DNA of 64,000 nucleotides from Pegoplata infirma (lineage: Eukaryota; Arthropoda; Insecta; Diptera; Anthomyiidae). The position numbers and the translations under genes are program-made. Location of the stretch: positions 77,444,894 to 77,508,893 of the forward strand of contig OY992537.1 of the NCBI GenBank assembly GCA_963921195.1, written 5' to 3'. Position 1 is the stretch's first letter. Each line of letters starts with the position of its first letter. Under the pieces are notes generated by a model, which was not told the DNA's origin, made no database searches, and saw only the letters and a program-made list of their open reading frames with translations. Of this stretch, positions 33,556 to 44,138 are shown in pieces.

Positions 33556-33797
33556 AAATGCATATTTCTTTTAAATTGCATACATTAAGTGCATATTTCG
33601 ATATTTTAATTCATAAAAATCGCAAGTCAGTAATATAAAATTTTATGGGATCCTAGACTAATATTTCAATACATTTTATCTATTAAATGCATATTTTTTT
33701 AAATAGCATATATTAAGTGCATACTATTTTGCACATGTTTTTGATAATATAAAACTGTAAGGGATCCCTATACCAATATTTCAAAGCATTACATACG
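33556..33797. repeat. two-copy tandem duplication, about 129-bp period
   Basis: Both copies contain AAATGCATATTT, GCATA.ATTAAGTGCATA, TAATATAAAA, GGGATCC and CAATATTTCAA. Diverged. Confidence 0.7.
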
Positions 33798-34539
33798 GAA
33801 TGTCTAAATGAAAGTATGAAATTACTAGTTCTGTGGTTTTGCTAAGAATTAAAGTATTTTGGCTAGCGTGTAAAATTTTCGCATATTATAAACTTTAAAA
33901 TTATTGTGACACGTACTGTAAAAACACATCAAAATTTTTTTTAACAACATTCTTATTACTTTTTGGTTTGACCACAAAAGTTATTGTTTTGCATGAATGC
34001 AAATACATTCATTAAAAACAAGATCTTAAATAAAAGGCTATGAATTATAAATGGTTTCAGCACAACTCAGTCAGTCAGTCAACCATCCAATCCATTCATT
34101 CGTTCGTTCATTCGCTTGTTCATTTCATATTGATGTTGCGAAAATGCCCTTGAGAAGTTGGTTTGTGTGTATTGCCCTACGCAGATATAACAACCAATTC
34201 ACAACTCACACGATTTGTAACAAAAACATTTAAGAAATTTAATAAATTTAATATAAATACTATGAATACATGCAGACTAGAAAGCCAGATATTTTTTTTA
34301 GAGAGGGTGTCCAAATAGTTTTTTTTTAAATTTCGTGTTCTTTGCCACAATGTTTCTAAGCCATTACTCTTTTTTTACATTTTTAGAAAATAATTAAAGA
34401 CAAAAAAAATCTATGTTTTTTTAAATCTAATTCTAAGACAAAATTTTTATCAACAAATTTTCAGCCAAAATGAACCAACAAAATTCTGAAATTTTTGCAA
34501 TTGTCCTTTAAAAATTTTTAAATTTTAAAACTCAAAATT
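33798..34539. other. no recognised feature
   Basis: AT-rich, with a short run of CAGT and TTCG tetranucleotides at 34068-34125. No gene supported. Confidence 0.4.
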
Positions 34540-37500
34540 CTGCAACATTTTTCATCAAGAAAAGTTCACAGAAATTTTTATATATTTTTTTTAAGTCTTT
34601 GGATTCAAAATCATCCTGCGGAAAATTTCTAAGCTTCTGACACATAACCGAATAGAAGACTTTTCGTATAGAAAATTCGTGTATCTCGGAGACATCTTTT
34701 TTTTAAATATCCATAAAGATTTTAAAAAATTAAAGATTTTAAGACTGTTGTGGAATAAAAACTACTTAAATAAAGCGAAATTTGTTTGAGCTTTTAAAAC
34801 ATTTTTGAAATGAAAAATTTTCAAAATTGCAAGACATTTTTCCTATCAAAAAATTCTTAGATTCTAATAGAAAATTAACAGATTTTGATTAAAAATCTCT
34901 ATAATTCTGAGAAATTCTTCGTAAAGACAAATTCTTAGATTCTGAGATATTTTTCGTGTTAAAAAATTCCCAGATACAGACATTTTCCATATAAAAAATT
35001 CTCAAATTCTATGACATTTTTCGTATAAAAAATTTTCAGATTCTAAGACATTTTTTATAAAAATTTCTTAGATTCTGAGATACTTTTTGTATAAAAAAAT
35101 TTACAGATTTCGAGACATTTTTCGTATTAAAATTTCACAGATTGTAAGACATTTTTCGTCTAGAAAAAATATCAGATTCTAAGACATTTTTTGTATAGAA
35201 AATTTTTTAAGATTCTGAGTCATTTTTCGCATGGAAAAATTCTAAAAATTCTTAGATTCAGAGCCATATTTGTATCAAAAAGTTCTCAAAATCTGGGCAT
35301 TTTTTGTTAAGAAAAATTCATAGATTCTAAGACTTTTTTGTATAGAACAGTTCTTAAATTCTGAGATATTTTTCGAAGAGAAAAATGTAGACATTTTTCT
35401 TATAGAAAAATTCTCAGACCCTGAGATATTTTTAGTGTTGAAAATTTCTGGTATTCTGAGACATTTTTTGCATAAAAAAACTCTGAGATTCTGAGACATT
35501 TTTGTGTAGAAAATTCTCGGATTCTGAGACATTTTCTGTAAAGAAAATTTTTAAACTTTGAGACATTTTTCGTCTGGAAGAAATCCCAGATTCTGAGACA
35601 TTTTTGTATTAGAAAAATTCTCAGATTGTGAGACAGTTTTTGTTTATTAAAATTCTCAGATTCTGAGACAAATGCGTGTGGCGAAATTCTCCGATTCTGA
35701 GACATTTTTGGTATAAAAAAGTTCTCAGATTCTGAGATATTTTTAGTATAAAAAAATATCAGATTCTGAGAAATTTTTCGAATGGAAAAATTCTCAGATA
35801 TTTTTTGTATTGAAGACTTCTCAGATTCAGAGTCAGAAAAATTCTAAGGTTGTGAGACATTTTCTGTACAAAAAAATGTCTCAGAATCTGAGACTTTTTC
35901 TGTAAAAAAATTTCTCAGAATCTGAGACTTTTTCTGTAGAAAAAATGTTTAAGAATCTGAGACATTTTTTATAGAAAAAATGTCTCCTAATCTGAGACTT
36001 TTTCTGTAGAAAAAATTTCTCTAAATCGAAATCTTAAATTCTATAGAAAAAATGTCTCAGAATCTAAAACTTTTTCTACAGAAAAAATGTCTCAGAATCT
36101 GAGATTTTTTTCTATAGAATAAATGTCTTAGTATCTGAGACATTTTCTTTAGAAAAAATATCTCAGAATCTGAGAATTTTTCTATAGCAAAAATGTATCA
36201 GAATCTCAAACTTTTTCTATATAAAAATTGTCTCAGAATCCGTGACTTTTTCTATGGAAAAACGTTTCAGAATATCGGACTTTTTCTGTATAAAAAATGT
36301 CTAAGACTCCGAGACTTTTTCTATGCAAAAATGTTCAGAATCTGAAACTTTTTCTATAGAAAAAATGTCTCAGAATCTGAGAATCTGAAAAGAATCTGAA
36401 AAAGACTCAGATTCCGAGACATTTTTTCTATAGAAAAAGTCTTAGATTCTGAGACATTTTTTCTATAGAAAATGTCTAAGACGCTGAGACATTTTTTCTT
36501 TAAAAAAAAGTCTCAGATTCTGAGGCATTTTTTCTATAGAAAAAGTCTCAGATTCTGAGACATTTTTTTATAGAAAAAGTCTCAGATTTTTATACATTTT
36601 CTCTATAGAAAAAGTCTCAGATTCTGAGACATTTTTCTTATAGAAAAAGTCTCAGATTCTGAGACATTTTTCTTATAGAAAAAGTCTCAGATTCTGAGAC
36701 ATTTTTCTTATAGAAAAAGTCTCAGATTCTGAGACATTTTTCTTATAGAAAAAGTCTCAGATTCTGAGACATTTTTCTTATAGAAAAAGTCTCAGATTCT
36801 GAGACATTTTTCTTATAGAAAAAGTCTCAGATTCTGAGACATTTTTCTTATAGAAAAAGTCTCAGATTCTGAGACATTTTTCTTATAGAAAAAGTCTCAG
36901 ATTCTGAGACATTTTTCTTATAGAAAAAGTCTCAGATTCTGAGACATTTTTCTTATAGAAAAAGTCTCAGATTCTGAGACATTTTTCTTATAGAAAAAGT
37001 CTCAGATTCTGAGACATTTTTCTTATAGAAAAAGTCTCAGATTCTGAGACATTTTTCTTATAGAAAAAGTCTCAGATTCTGAGACATTTTTCTTATAGAA
37101 AAAGTCTCAGATTCTGAGACATTTTTCTTATAGAAAAAGTCTCAGATTCTGAGACATTTTTCTTATAGAAAAAGTCTCAGATTCTGAGACATTTTTCTTA
37201 TAGAAAAAGTCTCAGATTCTGAGACATTTTTCTTATAGAAAAAGTCTCAGATTCTGAGACATTTTTCTTATAGAAAAAGTCTCAGATTCTGAGACATTTT
37301 TCTTATAGAAAAAGTCTCAGATTCTGAGACATTTTTCTTATAGAAAAAGTCTCAGATTCTGAGACATTTTTCTTATAGAAAAAGTCTCAGATTCTGAGAC
37401 ATTTTTCTTATAGAAAAAGTCTCAGATTCTGAGACATTTTTCTTATAGAAAAAGTCTCAGATTCTGAGACATTTTTCTTATAGAAAAAGTCTCAGATTCT

Positions 37501-38300
37501 GAGACATTTTTTCTGTAGAAAAAGTCTCAGATTCTGAGACATTTTTTCTATAAAAAAGTCTCCGATTCTGAGACATTTTTTCTATATAAAAAGTCTCAAA
37601 TTCTGAGACATTTTTGCTTAGATAAAGTCTCAGATTGTGAGACATTTTTTCTAATAGAAAAAGTCTCAGATTCTGAAAAAGAAAAAGTCTCAGATTCTGA
37701 GAAATTTTTTCTATAAAAAAATTCTCAGATTCTGATACATGCTTTCTGTAGAAAACGTCTCATATTCTGAGACATTTTTTATATAGAAAAAGTCTCAGAT
37801 TCTGGTGCATTTGTTCAATAGAAAAAGTCTCTGATTCGAATATATTTTTTCTATAGAAAAAGTTTCCGATTCTGAGACATTTTTTGTATAGAAAAAGATT
37901 CTGAGAAATTGATTTTTTAGAAAAAGTCTGATTTTCTGAGACATTTTTTTCTATAGAAAAAGTCTTATGTTCTACACATTGTTTGAGTAAAAAAAATTAT
38001 AAGATTGTGAAATTCTGAGACATTTTTTCTATATATATAGTCTTTAATTCAGAAATATTTGTAGAATAGAAAATGTTACAGATTCAGAAATATTTTTCTA
38101 TACAAAATTGTCAGAATCTAACACATTTTTTCTATAGAAAATGTTTTTTTAAAGAAAAAGTCTCAGATTCTGAGACATTTTTTTGTAGCAAAAGTTTCAG
38201 TTTCCGAGACATTTTGTTTATAGAAAAAGTATCAATATCTAATACATTTTTTTCTATAGAAAAAGTCTACAGAAAAAGTTTTAGTTTCTAAGACATTTAT
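34540..38300. repeat. main block of the palindromic 35-bp satellite
   Basis: Nearly 3.8 kb of units built from two dyads: GTCTCAGATTCTGAGAC and ATTTTTCTTATAGAAAAA. 34540-35860 is diverged and T-centred, about 35870-36395 is A-centred (inverted), and 36400-38300 is T-centred again. The outer parts are degenerate; the middle is homogeneous. Confidence 0.95.
36614..37488. repeat. homogeneous core: 25 unbroken copies of the 35-bp unit
   Basis: Exactly 875 bases, 25 x 35, with no difference between units by eye. Adjacent units outside the core (for example 37489-37560, with TTTTTTCTGTAG and TTTTTTCTATAA) differ. Such identity points to recent unequal exchange or replication slippage; copy number in an assembly may be wrong. 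Confidence 0.95.
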
Positions 38301-38308
38301 ATATTAAA

Positions 38309-38544
38309 TAACACCCAACTACAGTATGGGGGTGTACTCACTTTGCCCTTCCGTATGTAACACATCGAAATATCGGCGGAGACCCCATAAAGTATTGATG
38401 CATGATAGATTCAAAGACATTCTGGTGATGTCCATGTGTCCGTCCGTCCGTCCTTCTGTCTGTAAAAAGCAAGTTGCAGTCCAAGCTAAAAGTACGGGAC
38501 TTCTAAAGTTTGCTATACATATATAACCAGCCTATGACCATGAG
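38309..38544 (+). mobile_element. DINE/mini-me element, 5' part, split by a hAT insertion
   Basis: Starts with the dyad ACACCC..GGGTGT, then CCTTCCGTATGTAACACATC, CCCCATAAAGTATTGATG and a (GTCC)n microsatellite at 38438-38463. It continues after the hAT-type insertion at 39571-39790. Confidence 0.75.
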
Positions 38545-38552
38545 GTATACAT

Positions 38553-39562
38553 TAGGGCGGATCGAGAAATGCTTTTTCGCGAATTTCGCTTGGGCGCTAT
38601 GCGGGATTGGTAAAAATATATTCCAAAACGATGTGGTTAAAATTTCAGCAAGATCGCACTTCATCTTGGGTTACCCCCTTAGCGCTGAAGTTTCAACTTT
38701 TCAAAGCCAAAATGCATTTTTTAAAAAAATTGTCCAAAATTCAAATTTGAACAGATCTTCTTAATTTTGGGTTTTATGTATTCTTGTTAATCACATCTAT
38801 TTAGATTTTAAATATCAGCTTTATAGGATACAGCTTACCTCCAAAACCAAGAGGTGGAAAAATATGCCTACATTTTGGAGAAACCCGAAAATCAATTTTT
38901 TGCTATAAAATAAAAAAAATTACATAAAAATTGCAAAATATGATTTTTTTCTTCCTGACTTGGAAAATAGGGTATCCTAGGATTCCAAACCCATTACTAA
39001 AAAAAAAACACGAAATTCTTAAAAAAAAATGAAAAATATTTTTTGGAACTAATTTGTTAAAATGATCGTAAATTTAGATCGGTCCACACGCCGTTTAACA
39101 ATTTCGTATTTTTTGGTTTTAACGGTTTTGGAATCCTTGTCTGGTCTACTATCCAAGTCAGGAAGAAAAAAATCATATTTTGCAATTTTAGTGTATTTTT
39201 TTTTATATTATAGTAAAAAGTTGATTTTCGGGTTTCTCCAAAATGTAGGCATATTTTCCACCTCTTGGTTTTGGAGGTAAGCTGTATCCTATAAAGCTGA
39301 TATTTAAAATCTAAATAGATGTGATTAACAAGAATACATAAAATCCAAAATTAAGAAGATCTGCTCAAATTTGAATTTTGGACAATTTTTTTAAAAAATG
39401 CATTTTGGCTTTGAAAAGTTGAAACTTCAGCGCTAAGGGGGTAACCCAAGATGAAGTGCGATCTTGCTGGAATTTTAACTACATCGTTTTGGGATATATT
39501 TTTACCAATCCCGCATAGCGCCCAAGCGAAATTCGCGAAAAAGCATTTCTCGATCCGCCCTA
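38553..39562. mobile_element. foldback hAT-type element (TAGGGCGGATCGAG ends)
   Basis: Inverted arms of about 400 bases each, nearly identical by eye, starting TAGGGCGGATCGAGAAATGC. Perfect 8-bp duplication GTATACAT (38545-38552, 39563-39570). The arms are separated by about 200 bases. No transposase. A related end lies at 18887. Confidence 0.88.
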
Positions 39563-39570
39563 GTATACAT

Positions 39571-39790
39571 ATATGTATATCTCATGGTCATAGGCTGGTT
39601 AAGTTCGGAAATATCCAAAATTGTAGCAGGAGAAAAATAGTTTTCCCTTGAAGAACTAAACCTACCTCAAAAAAATAAAAACATTTTTTTACTTGTATTT
39701 TCTTTTTTTGTATATTTGTTAACCAATTTAAATTTTTTTTGTTTCAGAGATTTCCAATGTGCCCCCAGTACAATCATAGAATTCAACTGT
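39571..39790 (+). mobile_element. DINE/mini-me element, continuation after the hAT insertion
   Basis: Carries GGCTGGTTAAGTTCGG and CTTGAAGAACTAAACCTACC, the counterpart of 11785-11860. The 3' boundary is not clear. Confidence 0.55.
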
Positions 39791-40091
39791 GTTCGTAACA
39801 TCGACCATGGTTGGACTAACTTATTAATATTTTTTGAAAAAGTTCTAAATGAGTTTTTTTTTTTATTTGTAATAAAAATTTTGTTAAATTTTTGTTCTTG
39901 TTCGGTTTACAATAAAAACTGTCTGTGTAGTTGACTAAATTGGACTGTTTAAAAATTTGTCTGGTTTGGTCTTCTCAATATATACTCTCGTGTTATATGT
40001 ATGTATGCTTGGCATTTGAACAACTGCAATTATTTGAATGAATGAATAATTGCTAACATTTTTCTTTTGTTAGAAAACACTAAAGTAGGTC

Positions 40092-41028
40092 CAGTGACTC
40101 AAAGTAATAATGGAACAGCATATATTTCTTAGCAGTTCTTTAAAGGAAAAGTTATCAATACTAAACCTGATTATTATCAACCGACTATTTTTGAAAAAAG
40201 TGCTATATAGAAAATTTTCCAAGCTTGAATTTAAGCTTAATAGCGTCCAGATTGAGCAAATATTAAATGAGATACGAGGGTCGCACTTGAAAATGAAATT
40301 ATGTGTAGACATTTATTTGAAATTTTTTTAAAAATATTTCTAAGCCGAATTCTTCCAAGTTCAAACATTAAAAATTTAAAAAATTATCCAATAATTTGTA
40401 ATTAGTCATCAGCTTGTTTTTCCAACAATCCAAACAAAAAATGAAAATTTTGGAATGCAGTAGGAGAACTCCGCATTTTTTTACCTCCAACTCTTTCGAC
40501 CACTAATTTGTTGTAAACAAAGAAAATATTTTATTGTTTATTAATTTGAGTACACTTAAGTGTATAGTAATGGGATATAAGAATAATTAAAATTTTTCTT
40601 TGTTTACAAAAAATTGGTGGTCAAACAAGTTGGAGGTTAAAAAATGCGGAGTTCTTCTACTGCATTCCAAAATGTTCATTTTTTGTTTGGATTGTTGGAA
40701 AAACAAGCTGATGACTAAATACAAATTATTGGATAATTTTTTAAATTTTTAATGTTTGAACTTGGAAAAATTCGACTTAGAAATTTTTTTAAAAAAATTT
40801 CAAATAAATGTCTACACATAATTTCATTTTCAAGTGCGACCCTCGTATCTCATTTAATATTTGCTCAATCTGGACGCTATTAAGCTTAAATACAAGCTTG
40901 GAAAATTTTCTATATAGCACTTTTTTCAAAAATAGTCGATTGATAATAATCATGTTTAGTATTGATAACTTTTCCTTTAAAGAACTGCTTATAAATATAT
41001 GCTGTTCCATTATTACTTTGAGTCACTG
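40092..41028. repeat. long palindrome (foldback element) with CAGTGACTCAAAG ends
   Basis: Two inverted arms of roughly 410 bases, very alike (about 95 percent by eye), around a centre near 40560. Ends CAGTGACTCAAAGTAATAAT. No target duplication was found (agtaggtc against tatatatt). Mirror-image reading frames at 40110-40331 and 40789-41010 are a by-product of the palindrome. Confidence 0.85.
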
Positions 41029-41099
41029 TATATATTATTTAGAACTACACCACCTAGTTCATGAAAAAACCAAGTTACATATTTTCTAATAAATATTTA

Positions 41100-41786
41100 T
41101 TTTCGGATGTATTTTTTTTTTTTTTTTTTTTTTTTGTGGTTGGTCACAAAAAATGGACAAATATTCGTTTGTCATTTGCTGTTGATTTTCATGTCAAATA
41201 CTTTTTTGCTTATTTTTTTTTGTTCTTATTTTAAAGGTATAGACTTTGTAAATTGTTTGCCTTAAGGGCCTAGCAAGCCAGTCAGCCAGTCAGTACTTTA
41301 GTCATTTTTATGTTTGTCATTTGTTTTGTCGTTTATTTGTTACAATAACAGTCATGTCAAGTTGTAGGACAACTTTACAACAACTAGTTTGTCTTCATCA
41401 TCAGGAAGATGTTTTAAAACAGGTTGATTTACATACTTGTGATATGGCTACATTCTAGATAAAAAATAGTTTTTTTATTAAAAATTATTGTGATGAACAC
41501 TATTTGGTAAAGATTTAAATTTAGTGTTTTGTTTTTTGCATTAAAAATAAAATGTTTAATATTTCCCAGCAGGCAAAAGAATTTATGAGGAAATTCTCAT
41601 GTTGAAATATCTGCAGTGGAACACACATCATTGAGAGTTTTGGATAATGATTGCACTTTCTGTAATACAAAAATATGCCACCATTTCTATAATATAACAA
41701 ATGTAGCAGAATCTTAGACTTTTAAGGACAAATACTTCTGGATTTTGATACTCTTTAGACAGTATAAGACAATGGTATGATGTGTC
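41100..41786. other. no recognised feature; long T run at 41110-41135
   Basis: After the homopolymer the sequence is AT-rich with no gene or repeat family identified. Confidence 0.4.
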
Positions 41787-43088
41787 CAGCGTTGCCAATT
41801 TAGCTTTTTTCCCGCTAGATTTAGCTTTTTTTAAAAATTTTCGCGGGAAAATTTTGCATTTAGCTTTAAGCGGATTTTTTAGCTTTTTTTGAAAATTTTT
41901 TGGCTTTTTTTTAGCTTTTTTTAGACTTTCTTTAGACTTTTTTTAAACTTTTTTCATTAAATATCAATGTAAAAAGAGAAGAAACATAAATTTTTACTTG
42001 AAAAATTTCTAGTTGTGTTCAAAAACACAACTATATTTCAGAAACATCTAACTATTTATATTTTAAAGATTGTCTAAATGAGTTTTAGGAAGTTTTTTTT
42101 TAATTTAATTTTTTTTTTTCAGAATTCTAATAAGTAATTGAAAATTTTTAAAACTTTAATAAAAATTTTTAAAATGTATTTGGAAATTTCTTAAATATAA
42201 ATTTGAGAAAATGAAAATTTTTGGAACATATAAAGAAGATTCTAAAACTTATTTAGTATTTTGTGAAATAAAACTAAAAAATTTTAAAATATAAATGAAG
42301 ATTTCTGAAATGTATTAGTAAACTTTTTTAATATTGTTCCCGTGTAAAAAAATAATTATATCAAAACATATCTCCTTTGATAAAAACATATATGGATCAT
42401 ATATAAATGGATGTAATCAGATCTACATCATATATATTCATATCTGCTTTAGATATTTTTTGATCCGTAAATTGAGTCTATCTGACAATTTTACATATAT
42501 GTATGCACAGTCGACGCATTTACAAACTGTTTTTCTAAATATTCAGAAATTATAAAAGAAATTTCCACTTCCAATATTTCCCAAATTTCTAAACTTTATT
42601 TGAAAATGTAATTCAAACAATTTGAAATACATTCTGAAATGCAATTGAAAAATCCCCAAAAAAATCTAAATTGTATTCAAAAATTCCTTTGACTTATTTG
42701 GAAATTTTGTAGACAATGTTTTGAAATTTCTGAAATGCACTTTGAATTTGTTAACGTTAAAGATTTTCTTGATTGTATTATTTTTAATCTTTATTAATAT
42801 ATACCTACATTCGAAATTTTCGGAAACATAATTTTTTTCAAATTTATATTTGTTAAATTTTAATATTTTGTTCATTAATAAGCATAATTTTAGTCCCAAA
42901 TATGCTATAGAAGGAATAACATGTCCCTATTTTGCAATTCAATTGTAAAATTGAAGAAAAAGCTAATTTAAATTAATTAAAAAAAAGTTTAGCTTTATTT
43001 TTTAGCTTTTTTTCAAATTTTTTAGCTTTTTTTAGCGGGTTTTTTGAAAAAATCTAGCTTTTTTTGTTTTCAAATTCTGGCAACGCTG
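41787..43088. mobile_element. hAT-type element (CAGCGTTGCCA ends)
   Basis: Ends CAGCGTTGCCA in both orientations. Perfect 8-bp duplication GATGTGTC (41779-41786, 43089-43096). Both ends continue as runs of TTTAGCTTTTTT. 1,302 bases, no transposase. Confidence 0.88.
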
Positions 43089-43111
43089 GATGTGTCAAAA
43101 GAAATTTAAAT

Positions 43112-44130
43112 TTTTATACCCTCCACTCTAGTGATAGAGGGTATATATAAGTTTGTCATTCCGTATGTAACACATTGAAATATTGGTTTAGGACCCCATA
43201 AAGTATATATATTCATGATCCTTGATCGATTTTAAGTCGATCTAGCGATGTCCGTCTGTCTGTCTGTCCGTCCGTCTGTCTGTCTGTCTGTCTGTCTGTC
43301 TGTTGAAATCACGTTTTTGGCAATAATCCGGAACCGATTTAAACGCTTGGGGTACCAAAAGTTGCGTAATTCTCCTAGGCAGAAACTGATGTACTTTTTT
43401 TTGAAATTGGTTAAGATATTTTAAAAGATATGAGTGAAAATGTAAAGGTACCTCAAAAATAATGGTGAATTTTACACAAAAAAATGCTATAACTTGACAT
43501 CTGTTGAATGAATGAGAACGAAACTTGGAATTTAGTGTAATTTTATCATTCCTAACACTCACAAAAAATTTGGGCGGAATCGCACAATGGGGAGAGGCAC
43601 CAGAAATTTAACCCAAAATTTTAAAATGATTTATCTTGGCTCATGGTTGACATATTCAAATAAAATTTTAAATAGGTTCATATTTTATTGTTCTCAACGT
43701 TTTTCTGGTCATTTTGGTACCAATTATGGCAAAATCGGTCAAGGGGTTAAGCAGCTATGAGCATTGAGATGAGTTTCAATATGAGCATTGAGATGAGTTT
43801 CAATATAAACCTCCATGATATGACGTGGCTGCGCGCCATTTTGTAGTTGTTGATGCTTATTTGGCTTGTTAGTAGTTATTTGTATCAATAGAAGTAAAAA
43901 ATACGTAGTATGTGTCATACACGTGGTTGCTTTTATATAATTTTCATACATACTTATAAAATATTTTTTTTTTGTTTTTTAAATATTTACATTGCACGAT
44001 GGTTCCGGTCATCGCTTTTCTTGGCCAAAATTACAAAACTGGAAAAATTTGTGGTTTTAAATAGGTTTTGTGTTATAAATTGTTATAATTTTTTTGTTTT
44101 CCATGTAGAGTATTAGGTCAATTCGATTAC
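43112..44130 (+). mobile_element. DINE/mini-me element, 5' part, split by a foldback
   Basis: A clear 5' end: dyad ATACCCTCCACTCTAGTGATAGAGGGTAT written across 43116-43144, then TCATTCCGTATGTAACACAT, ACCCCATAAAGTATATATAT, core TTTTAAGTCGATCTAGCGAT, and a (GTCY)n run at 43249-43302. Resumes after the insertion at 47105-47490. Confidence 0.88.
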
Positions 44131-44138
44131 CTTACTAC

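Noticed and set aside
36614..37488. CRISPR-like array of regular 35-bp repeats
   Set aside because: Units are joined directly without unique spacers, and the sequence is clearly eukaryotic. It is a tandem satellite.
40110..41010. Two nearly identical proteins of 73 residues on opposite strands
   Set aside because: They are mirror readings of the palindrome at 40092-41028, with no known domain.
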